From: Lachnospiraceae bacterium
GTDB taxonomy: Bacteria; Bacillota; Clostridia; Lachnospirales; Lachnospiraceae
DNA length: 64,000 nucleotides
Direction: 5' to 3'
NCBI GenBank assembly: GCA_017470935.1
Contig: JAFUXG010000006.1
Location: 1 to 64,000 of the forward strand
Shown here piece after piece: positions 58,266 through 64,000 of this stretch (positions are counted from its first letter, which is position 1; each line of letters starts with the position of its first letter). The translations under genes were made by a program, and so were the position numbers. The notes under the pieces are model-generated. The model was not told the DNA's origin. It ran no database searches and saw only the letters and a program-made list of their open reading frames with translations.

Positions 58266-58706
58266 ATGGTACGTGAACAGAATGTAAAGCTTATGAGTAA
58301 AATTGCAATATATGAGAATAACAAAGGCAGGACAGAGATACCAATGAGCAGCTTTTATAAGGGGGACTATGTGCGTATTAATGCCCTGAAAGCAATAGTT
58401 CATGCAACAATAGCATTTATCCTTATCACTGCGATAGTAGTGGTTTATAAGATGGACTATCTGCTTGCAAATATTTTGAAGGTGGATTACAAAAGGATTG
58501 CAATGCTGCTTGCGATCATATATGGCTGCTGGATATTCATATATTGGCTGATAGCACGGATAGTATATTCAAGGCGTTATGAGAATGCAAGACCTGATAT
58601 TATTATATATAACCATGACCTCAAAAAGCTTTTTGAGATTTCCGAGAAGGAGGTTGTGAAATCTAAAGGAGGAGTTGTGATAAGTGACGACTTTATTGAC
58701 TTTTAG
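58266..58706 (+). CDS. Two-helix membrane protein upstream of cdaA, function unknown
   Basis: 146 residues from ATG 58266, which has a GTAGGG site. Two membrane helices (about 38-60 and 75-97) are followed by a charged C-terminus. I recognise no family. It overlaps the next gene by 23 bp and heads the operon of the diadenylate cyclase. A role near CdaA is possible by context only. Confidence 0.78.
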   Translation: MVREQNVKLMSKIAIYENNKGRTEIPMSSFYKGDYVRINALKAIVHATIAFILITAIVVVYKMDYLLANILKVDYKRIAMLLAIIYGCWIFIYWLIARIVYSRRYENARPDIIIYNHDLKKLFEISEKEVVKSKGGVVISDDFIDF

Positions 58707-59607
58707 GGATAATCTCAAGGGGTTTTACAGCCGTTTTGATTTTATTTTAACACCTATTTTAAAATTTATTTTGTCTTTTGTGATTTTCAGATCATTAGAT
58801 ATGCAGCTTGGATATTGGCAGATATTTGGAAATGTATTAATAATTTTTGTACTTTCCATTATATGTGCATTTCTGCCGTCCCAGGTTATAACAGGTATAA
58901 GCGCAATTGTTATAGTAATGGAGTCTGTTAAGGTTTCCCTTGATGTAGGTCTTTTATGTGCTGCATTGGTTGTTATTTTCTATTGTGGATATATGAGGTT
59001 TGCACCAAGAACAGGAATTATAGTACTCTTGGTACCTATTTGTTTTTCCCTGCATTTAACCTATGCACTACCCATTATACTGGGGTTTCTGGCTGGACCG
59101 GCAGCTATTATTCCTGCTGCCTTTGGTTTTATTCTGTATTATTACGAGCTGTGTCTTAGTGATCTTACAAAGGTGCTTGCGGCTATGACTGATGAGGATG
59201 ATGCTGTTTCCGGATTTCAATACGTAATCAATGCACTGATGGAAAACAGGAAAATGTTGTTAATGATTGCTGTTTGTTCTCTGGTTATATTGATTACATA
59301 TTGTATATACAAATTATCCTTTGAACATTCATGGGTTGCAGCATTTATCACAGGTGGTTTTTTGAATGTGGTATTGTTTTTGGCTGGGAATGTTATGTTA
59401 TTAGTGGATGTGGATATTGTATCTGTATTGCTTGGCAGTGTGGTTGGTATATTGCTTGCCTGTCTGGTGCAGTTCTGCAAGGGTGTTGTGGATTACCAAA
59501 GAACAGAGCTGTTACAGTTTGAGGATGATGATTATTACTATTATGTCAAGGCAGTTCCCAAGCTTTCTGTCACAGGTACCAATAAAAATGTAAAGCATAT
59601 TAATTAG
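58684..59607 (+). CDS. Polytopic membrane protein upstream of cdaA, function unknown
   Basis: 307 residues, with eight or nine hydrophobic helices and an acidic, Tyr-rich C-terminal stretch (DDDYYYYVKAVPKLSV). GTG start at 58684 behind GGAGGAG. It overlaps the previous gene and sits 28 bp before cdaA. I recognise no transporter motif. The Tyr-rich tail just before cdaA suggests a cytoplasmic interaction segment, but this is speculation. Confidence 0.8.
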   Translation: MTTLLTFRDNLKGFYSRFDFILTPILKFILSFVIFRSLDMQLGYWQIFGNVLIIFVLSIICAFLPSQVITGISAIVIVMESVKVSLDVGLLCAALVVIFYCGYMRFAPRTGIIVLLVPICFSLHLTYALPIILGFLAGPAAIIPAAFGFILYYYELCLSDLTKVLAAMTDEDDAVSGFQYVINALMENRKMLLMIAVCSLVILITYCIYKLSFEHSWVAAFITGGFLNVVLFLAGNVMLLVDVDIVSVLLGSVVGILLACLVQFCKGVVDYQRTELLQFEDDDYYYYVKAVPKLSVTGTNKNVKHIN

Positions 59608-59635
59608 TTGATTTATTATAAAGGGAGATTGAAGG

Positions 59636-60511
59636 TTGGAGCAGTTTTGGAATCAGATAATAACATATTTTGATTGGTTTTATATTCCAAGAATGAAGGT
59701 TACGGATGCTATTGAGATAGTGTTCATTGCTGTGCTGGTCTATTATATTATGGACTGGTTTAAGAAGACAAGGGCATGGACACTCATCAAGGGTATCCTT
59801 ATTTTGCTTATTTTTATGGCTATAGCGGCTGTTTTTGATTTTAATACACTTTTATGGATATTTAAGAATACCATAAGTGTGGGCGTAATAGCGATCATTA
59901 TCATTTTCCAGCCTGAGTTTAGAAGAGCATTGGAACAGCTTGGTCGTAAAAGGATATTATCATCTCTGTTTGATTCTAGCGATTCCGGCACAGGGAGAAA
60001 GATCGACAGAAAGGTGATGAATGAGATCACAAAGGCCACCTATGCAATGGCTGAGGTTAAGACTGGTGCGTTGATCGTTTTAGAACAAGAGGTTAAGCTT
60101 GGTGACTGTGAGAGAACAGGAATTGGAATAGATGCGGAGATAACAAATCAGCTTCTTATCAACATTTTTGAGCATAATACCCCTCTTCATGATGGAGCGG
60201 TGCTTATAAGAAATAATCGTATAGTCAGTGCAACCTGTTACCTGCCCCTATCAGATAATCTTGATATCAATAAGGAATACGGGACAAGACATAGGGCGGC
60301 AATTGGTATCAGTGAGGTTTCTGACAGCATTACTATTGTTGTTTCGGAGGAGACAGGCAATGTTTCTATTGCTCATAATGGAGTGCTTTACAAAGGGTTG
60401 ACCAGGGAGGAATTCATTGATAAAATTGATGAATTGTCAAAAAATGAACCTATAGCCCGTAAAATAAAATGGTGGAAAGGTCGTGGTGAGAATGAAAAAT
60501 CGAATCTTTGA
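59636..60511 (+). CDS. cdaA: Membrane-bound diadenylate cyclase CdaA
   Basis: 291 residues. Three N-terminal membrane helices (about 23-85) precede the DAC domain, with DGA in LHDGAVLI near 187 and RHR in RHRAAIGIS near 217. It makes c-di-AMP from two ATP and thereby controls potassium, osmolyte and cell-wall homeostasis. TTG start at 59636, after AAAGGGAG. The adjacent cdaR is the standard partner, while glmM, often third in the operon, is absent and HPr and sirtuin genes follow instead. Confidence 0.96.
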   Translation: MEQFWNQIITYFDWFYIPRMKVTDAIEIVFIAVLVYYIMDWFKKTRAWTLIKGILILLIFMAIAAVFDFNTLLWIFKNTISVGVIAIIIIFQPEFRRALEQLGRKRILSSLFDSSDSGTGRKIDRKVMNEITKATYAMAEVKTGALIVLEQEVKLGDCERTGIGIDAEITNQLLINIFEHNTPLHDGAVLIRNNRIVSATCYLPLSDNLDINKEYGTRHRAAIGISEVSDSITIVVSEETGNVSIAHNGVLYKGLTREEFIDKIDELSKNEPIARKIKWWKGRGENEKSNL

Positions 60512-61721
60512 CCATTTAGGATTAAAGCTGTTATCGCTGTTAATAGCAGTTGTGATTTGGATTGTTGTTGCCAACGTGGATGACTATAAAACCACAAAGA
60601 AGATAACAGGTATAGAAATTGAGTTTATTAATGGCGAGGCCATTACTGATAATAACATGGTATATGAGGTGCCTGAGGGAACTACGGTAGATATTATAGT
60701 AAAGGGGCGTCGAAAGATTGTTGAAAAGCTGACTAATACAGATTTTAAGGCAGTGGCAGATCTTTCCAAAATGTCAGTTACCAATGCTGTGAATGTGGTT
60801 GTATCAGCTACGAGCAGTGTTAATGCAAAGGAGCTGACCATAACCTATGCGGATAATGATGCAGTTAACGTTACAGTAGAAAAGAAGATTGAAAGCCAGC
60901 TTGCAATAACAGTGCGTACCACATCTGATGTGGCAGATGGGTATGCCATAAGAAGCAAGACACCAACCCCCAATCTTATCACTGTCAAGGGGGCAGAGAG
61001 CGTTATAGACATGATTGATGAGGTTGTGGTGGATGTAGATGTTGCAGGCACCAACAGTGATCTGACAGCAACCTCCGCCCCTGTTTTCTTGAGTAAGAGT
61101 GGAGAGGTTATCGACTCTGCCAAGTTTGAATATGATGTAGAGACAGTGGATGTAACAATTGAGGTGGCAAAGACCAAGGAGCTTGCTGTTAAGGTTAAAA
61201 CCTCAGGAGAGGTTAAGGAAGGCTACTCCATTGCAGGCTTGGATTATCAACCCACAAGTATTTTAGTGGTTGGTGACACAAGTGATCTGGCCAAGGTGGA
61301 TGAGATTGTTATTGATGATATTGATGTTTCAAATCTAAGTGAGGATATGGAAACCTCTGTGTTAATAGCAGATTATCTCCCATCAGGTATTACAATTGCA
61401 GATAGTACAGAAGAAATAATGGTTAAGGTTGCTGTCGAGGAGCTGATAGAGAAGAATATGTATCTTACCAGTGATGCTGTTAATATTGTTGGTAAGAATA
61501 GTGATTATTCCTATAGCTTTTTAAGTGGAACCAGTTATCTGCTTAAGGTCAAGGGCTTAAAGGATAAGCTGGAAAACCTTAAGGTTACAAACCTTATTCC
61601 AAGCATAGATGTTACAGGCTATTTACCTGGTAAATACACATTTACCGTTAATATGAAGGACATAGCTGGAGTAGAGATATTGGATGATGTTGAGGTTGAG
61701 ATAGAAATTACGCAGAATTAA
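60492..61721 (+). CDS. cdaR: YbbR-domain protein, CdaA regulator
   Basis: About 409 residues with one N-terminal membrane helix (LGLKLLSLLIAVVIWIVVAN) and four YbbR repeats outside the membrane, each with the pattern of alternating beta strands around V.V.G....I. ATG 60492 is preferred; GTGs at 60483 and 60486 are alternatives. It overlaps cdaA by 20 bp. CdaR modulates CdaA activity through direct membrane contact. Confidence 0.93.
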   Translation: MKNRIFDHLGLKLLSLLIAVVIWIVVANVDDYKTTKKITGIEIEFINGEAITDNNMVYEVPEGTTVDIIVKGRRKIVEKLTNTDFKAVADLSKMSVTNAVNVVVSATSSVNAKELTITYADNDAVNVTVEKKIESQLAITVRTTSDVADGYAIRSKTPTPNLITVKGAESVIDMIDEVVVDVDVAGTNSDLTATSAPVFLSKSGEVIDSAKFEYDVETVDVTIEVAKTKELAVKVKTSGEVKEGYSIAGLDYQPTSILVVGDTSDLAKVDEIVIDDIDVSNLSEDMETSVLIADYLPSGITIADSTEEIMVKVAVEELIEKNMYLTSDAVNIVGKNSDYSYSFLSGTSYLLKVKGLKDKLENLKVTNLIPSIDVTGYLPGKYTFTVNMKDIAGVEILDDVEVEIEITQN

Positions 61722-61737
61722 TAGTGGGGGGGTTGCT

Positions 61738-62001
61738 ATGATTACCCGGAGGGTTGTGGTTACTGAGCCATTGGGCTTACACCTTCGCCCCGCAGGAGTT
61801 TTCTGCGAGGAAAGCTTGAAGTATGAATCAAAGATACAGATAAGAAAAGGGACAAGTCTCCTTAATGCAAAAAGTGTTTTGGGTGTCCTTGCGGCAAGAG
61901 TGCAGTGTGGAGATGAGGTTGAGCTGATCTGCGATGGACCGGATGAGGAAGAGGCTATTACAAGGCTCGCAGAGATTCTTACAGGGGATAAGTATAATTA
62001 A
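61738..62001 (+). CDS. HPr-family phosphocarrier protein
   Basis: 87 residues with His15 in GLHLRPAG and Ser46 in NAKSVLGVL, the two regulatory phosphorylation sites of Gram-positive HPr. It could therefore work in sugar PTS transport and catabolite control. It lies 16 bp after cdaR, an unusual place for ptsH, and enzyme I is not adjacent. It may be the main HPr or a paralogue. Confidence 0.93.
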   Translation: MITRRVVVTEPLGLHLRPAGVFCEESLKYESKIQIRKGTSLLNAKSVLGVLAARVQCGDEVELICDGPDEEEAITRLAEILTGDKYN

Positions 62002-62076
62002 TGGTATTCAAACGGAATTAGATTAAAATGTTAAATAGTTAGATAATGAATCAATATCAGGATAGGAGGGGCTGTT

Positions 62077-62808
62077 ATGTTGCATGAGGAATCAAAGGAA
62101 AAGATTGAGAGGCTTAAAAGAATTGTTGCTGACAGTGACAATATAGTGTTCTTTGGAGGAGCAGGTGTATCCACAGAAAGTGGTATACCGGATTTTAGAA
62201 GTGTTGATGGGCTTTATAATCAGAAATATAAGTATCCGCCGGAGGTTATGGTAAGCCACAGCTTCTATGTTAATCACACAGATGAGTTCTTTGAATTTTA
62301 TAGAAATAAGATGCTTGCATTAGATGCTAAGCCAAATGCAGCACATCTTAAGCTGGCAGAGCTTGAGAAGCAGGGCAAGCTTAAAGCAGTTATCACACAG
62401 AACATTGATGGCTTGCATTATGCAGCAGGAAGTAAAGAGGTGCTTGAGCTTCACGGAAGCGTACATAGAAACTATTGCACAAAATGTGGAAGGTCTTATC
62501 CTGTTCAGTATATTGCTGAGGCAGAGGGTGTGCCAACATGCGAGTGTGGAGGTATCATCAAGCCGGATGTTGTGTTATATGAGGAGGGCTTAGATTCTCT
62601 TACGATGCAAAAGACCATTCAATATATTAGTAAGGCGGATGTTTTAATAATAGGAGGAACTTCCCTTGCAGTCTATCCAGCTGCGGGTTTTATAGATTAT
62701 TTTAGGGGAAGCCATCTTGTTGTTATCAATATGGATAAAACTCAAAGAGATGTAAATGCTGATCTACTGATAAATGAGCGTATCGGAGAGGTGTTTGAAC
62801 AGCTTTGA
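62077..62808 (+). CDS. cobB: Sirtuin NAD-dependent protein deacylase
   Basis: 243 residues: GAGVSTESGIPDFRS (NAD binding), TQNIDGLH, LHGSVHRNYC (catalytic His) and the zinc cysteines C-x2-C and C-x-C (CTKCG, CECGG). GGTSLAVYPAAG and the final INMDKT complete the Rossmann fold. It removes acyl groups from protein lysines in the cytoplasm. AGGAGGG precedes the ATG. It is 75 bp after HPr, so it may belong to the same operon. Confidence 0.95.
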   Translation: MLHEESKEKIERLKRIVADSDNIVFFGGAGVSTESGIPDFRSVDGLYNQKYKYPPEVMVSHSFYVNHTDEFFEFYRNKMLALDAKPNAAHLKLAELEKQGKLKAVITQNIDGLHYAAGSKEVLELHGSVHRNYCTKCGRSYPVQYIAEAEGVPTCECGGIIKPDVVLYEEGLDSLTMQKTIQYISKADVLIIGGTSLAVYPAAGFIDYFRGSHLVVINMDKTQRDVNADLLINERIGEVFEQL

Positions 62809-62925
62809 TTCTTCGGATAAGCATATGGGGCGATAGTTATTATAGCTAGAAAATGATTATGGTTTAAGCATGGATACAAGAAATGGTGTTTGATTGTAAA
62901 TGGCACACAAGATATAGATAATACT

Positions 62926-62966
62926 AATGCGAGATATAAGCGTTGATTATACCTCGCATTTTTTGT
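62926..62966 (+). terminator. Terminator after the sirtuin gene
   Basis: AATGCGAG (62926-62933) pairs with CTCGCATT (62953-62960). An inner TATA/TATA extension follows one mismatch, and TTTTTT comes after. It ends the operon that starts near 58029. The rest of 62809-63118 holds no gene. Confidence 0.8.
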
Positions 62967-63049
62967 TACATTATTTGGTTAAAATGTCATATTTTGTGGT
63001 TTTCATTTAATAAAAACACAAAATATTCGACAAATTTAAAAAAAACCTC

Positions 63050-63078
63050 TATACAAATACGAGAATATATAATATAAT
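63050..63078 (+). promoter_or_regulatory. Putative promoter of the LysR-type gene
   Basis: TATACA (63050-63055), a 17-bp spacer, then TATAAT (63073-63078), 41 bp upstream of the start codon. The -35 box is weak. Confidence 0.45.
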
Positions 63079-63118
63079 GCTTTTATAGAAAGTCTGTAAG
63101 GTATAAGGAGAGATTATA

Positions 63119-64000
63119 ATGAATATTAATCTGGAATACTACAAGATTTTCTATTACGTAGCCACCGAGCTTAGCATTACTGGAGCAGCGAAGAAGCTCA
63201 ATATATCACAACCTGCCGTCTCCCAAGCTGTGAAGCAGCTCGAGCAGGGATTAGGGATAGAGCTCTTTACCAGACGTGCTAAAGGTGTAAGTTTGACCCA
63301 TGCTGGAACTTTATTGTACTCTTATGTCAGAGATGGCTATGAAAGGTTTTTGGCAGGAGAGAGAGAATTGGCTAAGATGATGAATCTCGAAACCGGAGAG
63401 GTAAGAATCGGAGCCAGCGATATGACATTACAGTTCTATCTTCTCCCCTATCTTGAACAGTTTCATCAGTTGTATCCTGATATTAAGGTTACAGTTACTA
63501 ATGCCCCCACGCCGCGGACAATAGACCACCTGGAACAGGGAAGAATTGATTTTGGGGTCGTGACCAAACCACTTAAGACAGATTCTCGTTTCGATGTATC
63601 ATGCGTGCGTCGTATTCAGGATGTGTTTGTGGCTGGGGATAAGTTCCGATATTTAGAGGGCAAGCAGCTAAGCTATAAGGACTTGGAAAAGCTTCCATTG
63701 ATATGTTTGGAGGGCAATACGAGTACAAGATCCTATGTAGATAATTATTTACATAATTTGGATGTTCATGTAAAGCCTGAATTTGAATTGGCAACCAGCG
63801 ATATGATAATTCAGTTTGCAGCCAGAAATCTGGGAATAGGCTGCGTGGTTGAGGATTTTGCAGACAAGCTTTTGTCAGAGGGGGCTTTGTTTAGATTGAG
63901 CTTTGACGAGGATATCCCAAGCCGGGAAATGTGTCTAATTATTGATACCGGAGCTACAATGTCTGTTGCAGCAACAAAGCTAAAGGATTTGCTGGTGGTA
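63119..64000 (+). CDS. LysR-family transcriptional regulator, truncated by window edge
   Basis: 294 codons are open from ATG 63119, which has AAGGAG, to the window end with no stop, so the C-terminus is missing. The N-terminal winged HTH (NLEYYKIFYYVATELSITGA, AAKKLNISQPAVSQAVKQLE, LGIELFTRRAKGVSLTHAG) and the start of the substrate-binding domain (GEVRIGASDMTLQFYLLPYL) are clear. Family length is about 295-300, so nearly all of it is present. Its target may lie to the right. Confidence 0.93.
   Translation, partial: MNINLEYYKIFYYVATELSITGAAKKLNISQPAVSQAVKQLEQGLGIELFTRRAKGVSLTHAGTLLYSYVRDGYERFLAGERELAKMMNLETGEVRIGASDMTLQFYLLPYLEQFHQLYPDIKVTVTNAPTPRTIDHLEQGRIDFGVVTKPLKTDSRFDVSCVRRIQDVFVAGDKFRYLEGKQLSYKDLEKLPLICLEGNTSTRSYVDNYLHNLDVHVKPEFELATSDMIIQFAARNLGIGCVVEDFADKLLSEGALFRLSFDEDIPSREMCLIIDTGATMSVAATKLKDLLVV

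Overview
The window looks like a chromosomal segment of a Clostridia member of the Lachnospiraceae type. The gene content supports this: glutamine synthetase III, a GSIII-linked flotillin/BspA-style surface repertoire, spoVAD/spoVAE spore genes, a CdaA-CdaR operon, LytTR/GHKL signalling, and AT-rich intergenic DNA with moderate-GC coding regions. I cannot name the genus. No rRNA, tRNA, CRISPR array, prophage or insertion sequence was recognised. Most genes lie on the + strand.

Layout. 0.1-4.9 kb: one giant BatA-like protein with three von Willebrand A domains. 5.0-13.5 kb: an F1Fo ATP synthase operon in the order a, c, b, [delta C-terminal domain fused to alpha], small membrane protein, gamma, YoaK-like membrane protein, beta, epsilon, followed by a GH25 lysozyme; there is no free delta gene. 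13.7-17.6 kb: a lipoprotein, a polysaccharide deacetylase, an unknown membrane protein and a pyridoxamine kinase. 17.7-25.9 kb: a secreted BspA-like protein, a flotillin, an ankyrin protein, a GNAT pair, an XRE regulator and GlnN. 26.0-31.5 kb: two tandem paralogous GGDEF proteins behind a 21-bp repeat array, then a COG3044-type ATPase. 31.6-38.5 kb: CapA-like protein, degenerate CbiT-like protein, SpoVAD, SpoVAE and a class A PBP. 38.6-47.7 kb: YigZ, an RND exporter with a large coiled-coil insertion, an MFS transporter, exonuclease III and two secreted proteins.

47.75-48.06 kb holds the strongest candidate for an undescribed system. A 37-codon hydrophobic peptide gene on the - strand converges with a short RNA expressed from a consensus-like + strand promoter. 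Both share one GC-rich hairpin, and the short RNA carries a 15-nt direct repeat complementary to codons 4-8 of the peptide mRNA. This is the architecture of Fst/par-type type I toxin-antitoxin loci.

48.1-54.4 kb: a LytTR response regulator and GHKL kinase, an ECF sigma factor with a putative membrane anti-sigma partner, an AAA-type ATPase behind a 3 x 30-bp iteron-like array, and a decayed adhesin. 54.6-58.0 kb: a chemoreceptor, a structured GC-rich intergenic element and a GH3 lipoprotein. 58.0-62.8 kb: a promoter with an overlapping palindrome, an 87-bp tandem duplication in the predicted leader, then two membrane proteins, CdaA, CdaR, HPr and a sirtuin. A LysR-type regulator runs off the right edge.

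Themes are energy coupling, cell-envelope synthesis and remodelling (PBP, GH25, GH3, deacetylase, CdaA/CdaR), and nucleotide second messengers (two diguanylate-cyclase-type proteins and one diadenylate cyclase). All functional calls are from reading the sequence and motifs; no database search was run.
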